A stretch of 13,548 nucleotides of DNA from JAQBDA01 sp041301185 (GCA_041301185.1 JBFYSV010000298.1:1-13548); one strand, 5' to 3'; positions 1 through 5,521 are shown, numbered from the stretch's first letter. Program-made: numbers and translations. The notes: generated by a model from the sequence alone, not told the origin.

Positions 1-136
1 GAAATCTGGCTTGTAATACCTTTAAGAACACCGCAAAAGCCTAATTTTCAGCCGATTATGCCCTCAAAACGCAATTTCGGTGCCAAAAAAGCATAAAAAT
101 CCTTATCTCAATTTGTCTGAACATCAGGAGTGTTAC

Positions 137-165
137 TTGACAAACCCATTCCCAAAGGCTATAAT
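137..165 (+). promoter_or_regulatory. sigma70-type promoter of the superoxide dismutase gene
   Basis: TTGACA at 137-142 and TATAAT at 160-165 are separated by exactly 17 bases, so both hexamers and the spacer match the housekeeping sigma consensus perfectly. Transcription would start near 172, giving an AT-rich leader of about 80 bases before the start codon at 255. A GAGGG ribosome binding site lies just before that start. No operator is evident between the promoter and the gene. Confidence 0.85.
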
Positions 166-254
166 TTTTACGATAATATTCCATTTAATTCCCAGGTTCT
201 TACATTGTCTCACTGGAATTTCTAATCAATTTATATCTACTTGCGAGGGAAATC

Positions 255-863
255 ATGACTTTTGAACTGCCTAATCTACCTTATGCCTTCGACGCACTGG
301 AGCCGTATATCGATACAATGACGATGCAAATACATCACGGCAAGCACCACGCTGCATATGTCACTAATCTTAACTCAGCCCTGGAAAAACACCCTGAGCT
401 GGCTGGAAATTCCCTGGAAGATTTGGTCACGAATATCAACACCGTACCCGAGGATATTCGCTCGGCAGTACGCAACAATGGTGGCGGACACTTCAATCAT
501 AGCCTTTTCTGGCAATTTATGACCCCCAAAGGTGGAGGAGACCCCAGCGGAGATCTGGCAAAAGCAATAAATTCCGTGTTTGGGAGCTTCAGCGCTTTCA
601 AGGAGACTTTTGAAAAGGCCGGCATGACACGATTTGGTAGCGGATGGGCCTGGCTGGGTATTAAGAATGGCAGCCTGGCAGTAATTTCTATGCCCAACCA
701 GGATGTTCCCATGATGGAAGGTCTGCAGCCCATCCTTGGCGTAGACGTGTGGGAGCATGCCTACTATCTCAAATACCAGAACCGGCGCGCTGAATATCTT
801 ACTAACTGGTGGAATGTAGTGAACTGGCAAGAGGCTGCCCGCCGCTACGATGCTCTACGTTAG
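255..863 (+). CDS. sodA: Superoxide dismutase, Fe/Mn family (probably Mn-type)
   Basis: Cytoplasmic enzyme that converts superoxide to oxygen and hydrogen peroxide. The 202-residue length is normal for the family. The N-terminal helical hairpin carries HHGKHH (residues 27-32), and the C-terminal alpha/beta domain carries GSGWAWL and DVWEHAYY. The four expected metal ligands are all present: H27, H82 (in the FNHSLFW segment), D164 and H168. The C-terminal PNQD motif supplies the glutamine typical of Mn-dependent or cambialistic enzymes, so manganese is favoured, but metal choice cannot be fixed from sequence. No signal peptide is seen. The ATG at 255 has a GAGGG site upstream and fits the usual N-terminus (ELPNLPYAFDALEPYI). 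The gene has its own perfect-consensus promoter and a large palindrome after its stop, so it is probably monocistronic. It suggests the organism meets oxygen at least intermittently. Confidence 0.97.
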   Translation: MTFELPNLPYAFDALEPYIDTMTMQIHHGKHHAAYVTNLNSALEKHPELAGNSLEDLVTNINTVPEDIRSAVRNNGGGHFNHSLFWQFMTPKGGGDPSGDLAKAINSVFGSFSAFKETFEKAGMTRFGSGWAWLGIKNGSLAVISMPNQDVPMMEGLQPILGVDVWEHAYYLKYQNRRAEYLTNWWNVVNWQEAARRYDALR

Positions 864-875
864 TCGATAACATAT

Positions 876-934
876 ATCAAACCAAACTAGGATTTTGTGT
901 GACAGAGACACAAAATCCTATGTTTGATTCAAAC
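876..934. terminator. Long inverted repeat after sodA, probable terminator
   Basis: A perfect 13-base inverted repeat (left arm 888-900, right arm 908-920, seven-base loop) lies 24 bases after the sodA stop. The pairing extends outward through ATCAAAC (876-882) and GTTTGAT (922-928) with an asymmetric bulge. The right flank is itself a palindrome, GTTTGA-T-TCAAAC (922-934). No clean T-run follows on the plus strand, so it is not a textbook terminator. It could instead end leftward transcription, protect the mRNA 3' end, or be a repeat element. Confidence 0.55.
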
Positions 935-1066
935 TATACCTCTGCCCGGGTTGCCTGATGCTCTCCAAAAGAGCATTCGACCCAAACAACGTATCAAATA
1001 TCCTCTCATCGGCGTTTCATTTGTCATATTTTTGTTGGATTATGGTTTTCCACGAGAAATTTGAGG

Positions 1067-1072
1067 TACAAT
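1067..1072 (+). promoter_or_regulatory. Possible -10 box for the ferredoxin gene
   Basis: TACAAT at 1067-1072 lies in the AT-rich stretch before the ferredoxin gene and would start transcription near 1079. No convincing -35 hexamer is present at 16-18 bases spacing, so the assignment is weak. The rest of 935-1122 shows no other gene or structured element. The open frame running through 958-1122 is only an upstream extension of the ferredoxin frame. Confidence 0.35.
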
Positions 1073-1122
1073 TATTTCACATTGGCATATTATCCTCAAG
1101 ACCAGACACGGAGGTTGTATCT

Positions 1123-1524
1123 ATGACCCACATTATCACCAGTTTATGCCTGCGGGATGCCGGTTGTGTTGAAGTTTGCCCCGTAGAGTGCATCATTCCC
1201 GGCAAGCCGGTTGAAGAATGGCCGTGGTACTACATCGATCCGGATACATGCATCGACTGTGGTGCCTGCATTCCGGAATGCCCTTACGAAGCTATCTTCC
1301 CAGAGGATGAAGTCCCGACCACATACGAAGCCAAAGGCGGCGAGTATATCAGCAAACTCGGTCTGACCGGGCACTATGAAGGAACCAATCATCACGGCGA
1401 GAAAGTAGTTCTCGAGTGCGTCCGCCAACTGGAGGCTGGTGAAGTTGTTGACCTGACCCCGGATACCCAGCCGAACTACGATTACTTCACCGAAGGACCC
1501 GGCTACAAAGCCCTCGACATGTAG
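1123..1524 (+). CDS. Ferredoxin with two iron-sulfur cluster motifs
   Basis: Small soluble electron carrier of the bacterial 7Fe/8Fe type, 133 residues. The first cysteine group is C9, C15, C19 and C23 (CLRDAGC then VEVCPVEC). The second is C43, C46, C49 and C53 (CIDCGACIPEC), followed by the usual proline. Seven-iron ferredoxins use a CxxxxxxxC spacing at the start; here C9 and C15 are five residues apart with a charged RD between them. Whether the first site holds a 3Fe-4S or 4Fe-4S cluster is therefore open. About 80 residues follow the second motif; they are acidic, conserved in style (EGTNHHGEK, TPDTQPNYDYF) and longer than in minimal ferredoxins. The ATG at 1123 is chosen over the frame's upstream ATG at 958 because GGAGG lies directly before it and homologues begin just ahead of the first cysteine. 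The redox partner cannot be told from the neighbours. Confidence 0.93.
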   Translation: MTHIITSLCLRDAGCVEVCPVECIIPGKPVEEWPWYYIDPDTCIDCGACIPECPYEAIFPEDEVPTTYEAKGGEYISKLGLTGHYEGTNHHGEKVVLECVRQLEAGEVVDLTPDTQPNYDYFTEGPGYKALDM

Positions 1525-1549
1525 TCTCGGGAAAATTTACGAGCGATAA

Positions 1550-1597
1550 AAGAAGACCCCTGCCTCTCCAGATCGGAGGAAAAGCAGGGGTCTTCTT
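1550..1597. terminator. Bidirectional terminator between convergent genes
   Basis: A perfect 14-base inverted repeat (1550-1563 and 1584-1597) flanks a 20-base loop that contains a short inner stem (CTCC/GGAG). It lies between the rightward ferredoxin gene and the leftward lipoprotein gene. On the minus strand the stem is followed by TTTTAT, a good U-tract; on the plus strand by TTCTTAACTTT. It should stop transcription from both sides. Confidence 0.85.
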
Positions 1598-1618
1598 AAC
1601 TTTCCGGCAGTACACAGG

Positions 1619-2488
1619 CTAGCGGTTGCTCAGGCTCAGGTTACCGGCGCCAATATTGACATTAATGGTCAGGCGCGGACCTGTGCCTTCCTGGTAATAA
1701 TCATTGCCCGTTTTTTCCCAATCACCGCTCAGGTCGACGTTGGAGAGACCGCCATCATACAACACCCGTGCGGTTACGCCGCGCGGCACAATGATTTCCA
1801 CGCTGCTCATCCCTGAATCGACCGTCACATCCATATCGCGTTGCAGGTCTCCTGAGAAATCCAGGCGATAATCGCCCGCCCCGCCCTTGAAAATCACACT
1901 GGCAGCGTTCGTGTTTGCCAGCCCGCGCAGTTCCACGGATGAAGCGCCAGTCTCATAACGCAAGGTATCCATCTCAACCTGATTCAGCTCGCTGAACTGC
2001 ACATCAACCTCGGCAGCTCCGTCGGTGAACCTGACGGATAGCAGGGATAACCCACCCAGCTCAATATTTCCATTATATGCACCCGCACTTACGCTCAGAT
2101 TCATGGGGGAATTGCCGAGTTGTAGATCCCATTCGTTTTTGAAATCACCGGTATTGATGATCGGGATACCTTTGATCTCCAGGTTTCCGGTGCTCAGGTG
2201 TACCTGGTTACCCTCAACCAGGACATCCGGCTTAAAGTCAACGATGTTATAGCTTACCGTCCCGGTAACCAGGGCATTTTCTGCTCCGGGCTGGATATTC
2301 AGCTCGCCTGCCCCAAATTCGATCATCAGATCAACCGGCTCGGTTGACTCAATTTCTGGAACGACAATCTCCTCGGTAACAGTTGGACCGGTCTTCACAT
2401 CTGACACAGGCAGGTTGATTGTTACCCCACATGCCAGCGAGGTCAGGAGAAGAATGCTCAAAATGAAAACAAGTGGCTTGTATTGCAT
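1619..2488 (-). CDS. Toast-rack family lipoprotein (LiaF/DUF4097-like beta-repeat protein)
   Basis: Predicted 289-residue lipid-anchored extracytoplasmic protein. Residues 1-19 form a signal peptide (basic start, then a run of I and L) ending in a lipobox-like SLAC, with C20 as the lipidation site. Lipobox position -3 is serine rather than the usual leucine. Residues about 50-130 resemble the N-terminal toast-rack domain (VDLMIEFGAGELNI, then alternating short beta strands). The C-terminal part continues as beta-helix-like repeats (GGAGDYRLDFSG, SGMSSVEIIVPRGV, GGLSNVDLSG, NVNIGAGNLSLS), as in LiaF/DUF4097-type proteins. The frame allows a start nine codons earlier, but the ATG at 2488 has GGAGGAATACC directly before it and gives a cleaner signal peptide. 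Proteins of this fold are linked to cell-envelope stress sensing in Firmicutes; a role here is inference only. It lies downstream of a membrane protein on the same strand with about 100 bases between them. Confidence 0.82.
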   Translation of the reverse strand: MQYKPLVFILSILLLTSLACGVTINLPVSDVKTGPTVTEEIVVPEIESTEPVDLMIEFGAGELNIQPGAENALVTGTVSYNIVDFKPDVLVEGNQVHLSTGNLEIKGIPIINTGDFKNEWDLQLGNSPMNLSVSAGAYNGNIELGGLSLLSVRFTDGAAEVDVQFSELNQVEMDTLRYETGASSVELRGLANTNAASVIFKGGAGDYRLDFSGDLQRDMDVTVDSGMSSVEIIVPRGVTARVLYDGGLSNVDLSGDWEKTGNDYYQEGTGPRLTINVNIGAGNLSLSNR

Positions 2489-2589
2489 GGTATTCCTCCA
2501 GGATAGTTTTTTCATCTACCAAGATATACGCTGGTGACCCATTCTGGTCGCGGTAATATTCCTCCTGCTGAATCGAGAGACACTGAAAA

Positions 2590-3141
2590 TTATCTGGCTG
2601 GTTTTACCACCAGTGAAACCACCAATCCCAATAATGCATAGACCAGGCCTACAAATATCAAAACAAATTTGATAATCGCACTCCACAAGGCAAGCGGTGC
2701 CAACCACTCCGCCGGGTTGCCGAACAGGATCAGGGTCAAGGCTATGTTCTCCACTGCGTCGGCAAAAGCTGCCAGCCACAACCCCCAGGCAAGGGGAACG
2801 CCCAGGGCAACCAGGGGCCATTTGCGCCGGTTCAGCGCCTTGCCTGCCAGCAGGCAGCCCAGGCCGATTGCAGATGAGTAGACAACCAGGAACAGGAAAT
2901 CTAGCCCAAGACTAAACGCTGCGTGCAGACGGGCAGACTCATCCCAGGATGCAATAATTGCCTGGGCGTTTTGCATACTTCCCGCCAACTCGTAGGAGAT
3001 AATCCCGCTCGGAGCGGCCTCATTCTTCAACGGCTCCCCAACCGCATTCATCAATACCATCAACACCAAAGACATCACTGTGAGCCAGATAAACGCCCTG
3101 CGTTCATGGCTGGCCGGGATCGCTTGGAATGGATGCCGCAT
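2590..3141 (-). CDS. Uncharacterised four-helix membrane protein
   Basis: No family recognised. The 183 residues hold about four hydrophobic segments: near 18-36 (WLTVMSLVLMVLMNAVG), 78-100 (LDFLFLVVYSSAIGLGCLLAG), 110-140 (a long stretch from VALGVPLAWGLWLAAF through ADAVENIALTLILF, possibly a kinked helix) and 153-178 (LWSAIIKFVLIFVGLVYALL). A roughly 40-residue hydrophilic loop follows the first helix and would be extracytoplasmic if the N-terminus is inside. ADAVEN places acidic residues inside a membrane segment, which may be functional. The start at 3141 is well supported: GGGAGGTGATCC sits immediately before the ATG and closely matches the 16S rRNA 3' end complement, so translation should be strong. 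It may be co-transcribed with the lipoprotein gene downstream. Confidence 0.8.
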   Translation of the reverse strand: MRHPFQAIPASHERRAFIWLTVMSLVLMVLMNAVGEPLKNEAAPSGIISYELAGSMQNAQAIIASWDESARLHAAFSLGLDFLFLVVYSSAIGLGCLLAGKALNRRKWPLVALGVPLAWGLWLAAFADAVENIALTLILFGNPAEWLAPLALWSAIIKFVLIFVGLVYALLGLVVSLVVKPAR

Positions 3142-3228
3142 GGATCACCTCCCAGGAGAAGGATTGATGTTTCTGTGCAGAGTACCGTTACTTTTTCCAG
3201 TATGCCACAAATCACCTCGACATACAAG

Positions 3229-3248
3229 TGATATCCTTGTGGATATCA
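3229..3248. promoter_or_regulatory. Operator-like palindrome in the divergent region
   Basis: TGATATCC (3229-3236) and GGATATCA (3241-3248) form a perfect inverted repeat with 8-base arms around TTGT. It lies about 90 bases upstream of the leftward membrane protein gene and about 65 bases upstream of the TATAAT box serving the rightward cassette. That is a suitable place for a dimeric regulator. No regulator gene is adjacent, and the function is inferred from symmetry alone. Confidence 0.4.
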
Positions 3249-3311
3249 GGGCAATCGGCTTAGCTGCAAGTTTTGCCCTTGCGAAAGCGGATACTTTGAG
3301 GCAAAATTGAA

Positions 3312-3317
3312 TATAAT
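3312..3317 (+). promoter_or_regulatory. TATAAT -10 box for the GerW-like cassette
   Basis: A perfect TATAAT at 3312-3317 lies 124 bases upstream of the first gene of the rightward cassette. Transcription would begin near 3324, just before the long hairpin at 3336-3390. The 17-base upstream position carries no good TTGACA-like hexamer, so the promoter may be weak or activator-dependent. Confidence 0.5.
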
Positions 3318-3335
3318 AGGACTTTAGAACTTGGC

Positions 3336-3390
3336 GAGGGGATAGGGGTGTGTGGGCGTGCTCCGCACACCCACACACCCCTATTTTCTC
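3336..3390. repeat. Very long near-perfect hairpin in the cassette leader
   Basis: The 20-base arms 3342-3361 and 3365-3384 pair at 19 of 20 positions around a TCC loop; the only mismatch is C3357 against A3369. In plus-strand RNA the stem lengthens by GGG/UUU wobble pairs (3339-3341 with 3385-3387) and GAG/CUC (3336-3338 with 3388-3390), giving a stem of about 26 pairs. No T-run follows, and it lies about 50 bases before the first start codon of the cassette, downstream of the putative TATAAT box. It may be a leader attenuator, a transcription pause or RNA-stability element, or a REP/MITE-like palindromic repeat that landed here. Confidence 0.75.
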
Positions 3391-3440
3391 CTTCAACTGC
3401 GTAACTTCTATATAAATAAATGAGTCTCAGGAGAGATATT

Positions 3441-3854
3441 ATGAGCGAAACTCCCCCTAATGATGATAGCCTGACCGAGGCATTCCGCAAGCTGGGTGCA
3501 AGCCTGGTCGATACAATCCATGTTGCCTGGAACAGCCCGGAGCGCGTCAAACTTCAACAAGAGATCGAAGCCGGTCTGACAGATGTTTCTGAGACCTTGA
3601 AAGTAGAAATCGACCAGATAAAGGAAAGCCCCTCCGGGCAGCAGCTAAAATCCGATTTTGATGAATTTAAAGAGCGGGTGAATAGCGGCGAAGTGGAGAA
3701 TCAGTTCCGCCAGGAGCTCCTGAAAGCATTGAATATCGCCAACACGGAGCTGGAGAAAGTCGCCTCCCGATTGCGGGGCACAGAAGCTGGTAGCTCATCC
3801 GAGACATCCCATTCAGAGGAGACCCAGGATAATGAGCCCCCTGCTGCAAGTTGA
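3441..3854 (+). CDS. Uncharacterised acidic helical protein, first gene of GerW-like cassette
   Basis: No family recognised. The protein is 137 residues, hydrophilic and rich in E, K, Q and S, with no signal peptide or membrane segment. Residues about 10-115 look almost wholly helical and amphipathic: an N-terminal segment with TEAFRKLGASLVDTIHVAW, then EIEAGLTDVSETLKVEI, then DEFKERVNSG, then a segment ending LEKVASRLRG. The last 22 residues are a disordered, acidic Ser/Glu-rich tail. Coiled-coil or peripheral membrane association is plausible. The ATG at 3441 is preferred over the in-frame ATG at 3420 because AGGAGAG lies just upstream of 3441. The 3' end overlaps the next gene by 23 bases, so the two are almost certainly co-transcribed and translationally coupled. 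Its constant partner appears to be the GerW-type pair that follows. Confidence 0.82.
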   Translation: MSETPPNDDSLTEAFRKLGASLVDTIHVAWNSPERVKLQQEIEAGLTDVSETLKVEIDQIKESPSGQQLKSDFDEFKERVNSGEVENQFRQELLKALNIANTELEKVASRLRGTEAGSSSETSHSEETQDNEPPAAS

Positions 3855-4128
3855 GAATAAAGCCGGCACCCCGGTTTTAGCCGGACGGACCAGGATTATC
3901 CCCTTCGCCCAATCCGTGCGGCTGGATTTCCCGGGTTTTCCGGGCGGATTGGTTTGGAACCGTCCCCTCTCAATCCTGGCAGTATCGGCGAACGGGGACG
4001 AGCAGGTGATTCGTGTCGTGGATGCCACCCGCCGCGTGCAAGTGGCACTTCTGGCAGGAGGCCTGTTGGGTGGGTTGCTACTGTGGATATTGGATCAAAA
4101 AATACGGAAAGGAATATCGAATGAATAA
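3832..4128 (+). CDS. Small one-TM protein, apparent diverged paralogue of the GerW-like protein that follows
   Basis: A 98-residue protein with no obvious family by itself. Residues 12-63 form a soluble, beta-rich region; residues about 69-87 form one transmembrane helix (VALLAGGLLGGLLLWIL), followed by a short basic tail. It aligns by eye with the next gene product: GTPVLAGRTRIIPFA (12-26) with GKPIKSGGITIIPTA (41-55), RPLSILAVSANG (44-55) with RPVAVVIVSPEG (110-121), and DATRRVQVALLAGG (64-77) with DRTKIALAALTTAG (129-142). The glycine-rich insert of the GerW-like protein is missing. I infer a paralogous, shortened GerW-type fold anchored to the membrane. It overlaps its upstream neighbour by 23 bases and its downstream neighbour by 8. 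The start at 3832 has AGGA two bases before it and is the only start that suits the layout. Confidence 0.78.
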   Translation: MSPLLQVENKAGTPVLAGRTRIIPFAQSVRLDFPGFPGGLVWNRPLSILAVSANGDEQVIRVVDATRRVQVALLAGGLLGGLLLWILDQKIRKGISNE

Positions 4129-4594
4129 AGAACTCTCTTCGCCCTCAACCGATCTAACCAATGAGCTTGACAAAACCATTGCCACCATCCGCGAGACAAT
4201 GGAAAACCTGACCCGTATCGCGGCGACCGACGCTGTGTACGGAAAACCGATAAAAAGCGGGGGCATCACCATCATTCCCACTGCAGAAGTGTTGTGCGGC
4301 ATGGGATTCGGCCTGGGTTCTGGCTCATACAACCCATCCGAAGAAGATCAGCCCGTCCAGGAGCAACGCACTGCGAAAGATGAGACCAGTCCCGAGCCAA
4401 TGTCTGGATCGGGCTCAGGCGGTGGCGGAGGTGGTTACTCGTTTTCCCGGCCGGTTGCCGTGGTGATCGTCTCACCGGAAGGTGTACGCATCGAGCCCGT
4501 GTTGGACAGAACCAAAATCGCCCTGGCTGCATTGACTACGGCGGGCTTCATGATCGGAATGATGGCTCGCATGCTCAGGCAGCCACGCTACTAG
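4121..4594 (+). CDS. GerW/YtfJ family protein
   Basis: A 157-residue member of the family named after Bacillus GerW (YtfJ), a spore germination protein, but also found in non-spore-formers where its role is unknown. Residues 12-36 form an amphipathic helix. The core motif is GITIIPTAEVLCGMGFGLGSG (48-68). Residues 69-95 are an acidic, probably disordered stretch. A glycine-rich run (96-105) then leads to YSFSRPVAVVIVSPEGVRIEPV (106-127). The usual family pattern of IIP, glycine-rich loop and a final hydrophobic strand is clear. The C-terminal segment 133-152 is hydrophobic and may be a membrane anchor. The ATG at 4121 overlaps the previous stop by 8 bases and has GGAAAGGA upstream; a longer frame from 4013 has no ribosome site and overlaps its neighbour heavily. 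No sporulation gene lies in the window, so germination is not implied. Confidence 0.85.
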   Translation: MNKELSSPSTDLTNELDKTIATIRETMENLTRIAATDAVYGKPIKSGGITIIPTAEVLCGMGFGLGSGSYNPSEEDQPVQEQRTAKDETSPEPMSGSGSGGGGGGYSFSRPVAVVIVSPEGVRIEPVLDRTKIALAALTTAGFMIGMMARMLRQPRY

Positions 4595-4665
4595 CCAAAA
4601 AGCCCGCAGGGAGGGTCGTTTAGCTGGTACCGCCTGGCGCTGAAAACCGCGTGCGAATTTGATCG

Positions 4666-4674
4666 TGTTATAAT
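4666..4674 (+). promoter_or_regulatory. Extended -10 promoter for the STAS/kinase pair
   Basis: TGTTATAAT at 4666-4674 joins a perfect TATAAT to the TGn extension, a form that works with a poor -35 site; no good -35 is seen. The start would be near 4681, leaving a 45-base leader that ends in a strong TAGGAGG ribosome site before 4726. Confidence 0.6.
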
Positions 4675-4725
4675 CCCTGCGTTTATAAAAGAGCAACCCG
4701 TTAGATTTTGTTAGGAGGAAATGCC

Positions 4726-5061
4726 ATGGAAGTCACATCCACCGAGTACAAGCGCTGCGATGTCGTAAAAGCCGCCGGGCGTGTGGATAGCAGCACTGCG
4801 CCCCGCCTGGAGGAAGCCCTGAACAGCATCGTCGAAGCCGGACGCTATAAAATCGTTTTCGACATGTCTGACATCAATTTCATGTCCAGTAAAGGCTGGT
4901 GGGTGTTGATTGACGCCCAGAAGAAGTGCAAGCGCTATAAGCGCGGTGAGGTGACCCTGGTGAATGTCCAGGATAATATCCGCGAATCGCTCGATTTGGT
5001 GGGTATGGGATCGTACTTCAAGATTTTCAATGACCTGACCGCAGCAGTAGGAAGCTTCTAG
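4726..5061 (+). CDS. STAS-domain anti-anti-sigma factor (RsbV/SpoIIAA-like)
   Basis: A 111-residue protein consisting of one STAS domain. In partner switching, such proteins bind an RsbW/SpoIIAB-type kinase when unphosphorylated and free its target. The central loop after the third strand reads DMSDINFMSSKGWWVLID, against a usual form of FMDSSGLGVIL. The serine at the phosphorylation position is kept, but the next residue is lysine and the following pair is two tryptophans. The rest fits: a first strand with GRVDSSTAPRLEEAL, the final strand VTLVNVQDNIRESLDLVGM and a last helix SYFKIFNDLTAAV. The start at 4726 has TAGGAGG seven bases upstream; the frame's earlier TTG at 4708 would lie within that ribosome site. 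The kinase gene starts one base after this stop. The target sigma factor and the phosphatase are not in the window. Confidence 0.92.
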   Translation: MEVTSTEYKRCDVVKAAGRVDSSTAPRLEEALNSIVEAGRYKIVFDMSDINFMSSKGWWVLIDAQKKCKRYKRGEVTLVNVQDNIRESLDLVGMGSYFKIFNDLTAAVGSF

Positions 5062-5062
5062 C

Positions 5063-5500
5063 TTGCTTATTGGTGTTGTTTATCGGATGGAAACCGTTTC
5101 ATTTCCCGGTCGTTTCGAGAGTTTGCCCCGCGTAGGTGCTTTTATCAGCCAGGCCGCCAAATCTGCCGGCTTGAGCGACAAAGCCGTCTATGCTGTCCAG
5201 CTGGCAGTCGATGAAGCATGCAGCAATATCATCGACCACGCCTATGGCGGAGAAGATCGAGGCGTGATGCTTTGTTCGGTGATCGTCGACGCGAAGGGGC
5301 TGACAGTGATCTTGCGAGACCGGGGGATGCCATTTAACCCTCAGGAAATCCCGGACCCTCAGGTTGATGTACCCCTGGAAAAACTCAAGCCACGCGGCGT
5401 GGGGGTCTTCTTGATGCGCAAAATGGTGGATGAAGTGCGTTACGAATACTCGCCCGAGGGCGGCAATGTTCTTACCCTGATTAAGCGCAGGGAATCCTGA
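5063..5500 (+). CDS. Anti-sigma factor / serine kinase, RsbW-like HATPase
   Basis: A 145-residue GHKL ATPase of the RsbW/SpoIIAB class, which binds either a sigma factor or its STAS partner and phosphorylates the latter on serine. The N box is seen in AVDEACSNIIDHAYG (E and N for Mg-ATP), the G1 box in LRDRGMPFNP (D-x-G) and the G2 box in PRGVGVFLMRKMVDEVRY. The fold is complete. Two starts are possible: TTG at 5063, with AGGAAG eight bases upstream inside the end of the STAS gene, and ATG at 5087, which has no visible ribosome site. I use 5063, but 5087 would give a more usual N-terminus (METVSFPGRFESL). Pairing with the STAS gene supports a partner-switching module. A terminator-like stem follows at 5522. 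Confidence 0.9.
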   Translation: MLIGVVYRMETVSFPGRFESLPRVGAFISQAAKSAGLSDKAVYAVQLAVDEACSNIIDHAYGGEDRGVMLCSVIVDAKGLTVILRDRGMPFNPQEIPDPQVDVPLEKLKPRGVGVFLMRKMVDEVRYEYSPEGGNVLTLIKRRES

Positions 5501-5521
5501 TAAATCGTTGCTGGTATTCTT

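Noticed and set aside
80..265. 61-residue open frame upstream of sodA
   Set aside because: It spans the perfect sodA promoter and overlaps the sodA start, has no ribosome site, and its composition is like AT-rich noncoding sequence.
958..1122. Upstream extension of the ferredoxin frame (55 extra residues)
   Set aside because: The extension is not ferredoxin-like, includes the likely -10 box, and the internal ATG at 1123 has a strong GGAGG site.
3336..3390. CRISPR repeat or tRNA-like structure
   Set aside because: There is only one copy, no spacer periodicity, and the fold is a single straight stem with a three-base loop.
4013..4120. Upstream extension of the GerW-like frame
   Set aside because: It overlaps the preceding gene by over 100 bases, lacks a ribosome site, and the ATG at 4121 has GGAAAGGA at good distance.
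4595..4625. Terminator after the GerW-like gene
   Set aside because: GCCCGCAGGGAGGG has a little self-complementarity but no stable stem followed by a T-run, so no terminator is claimed.
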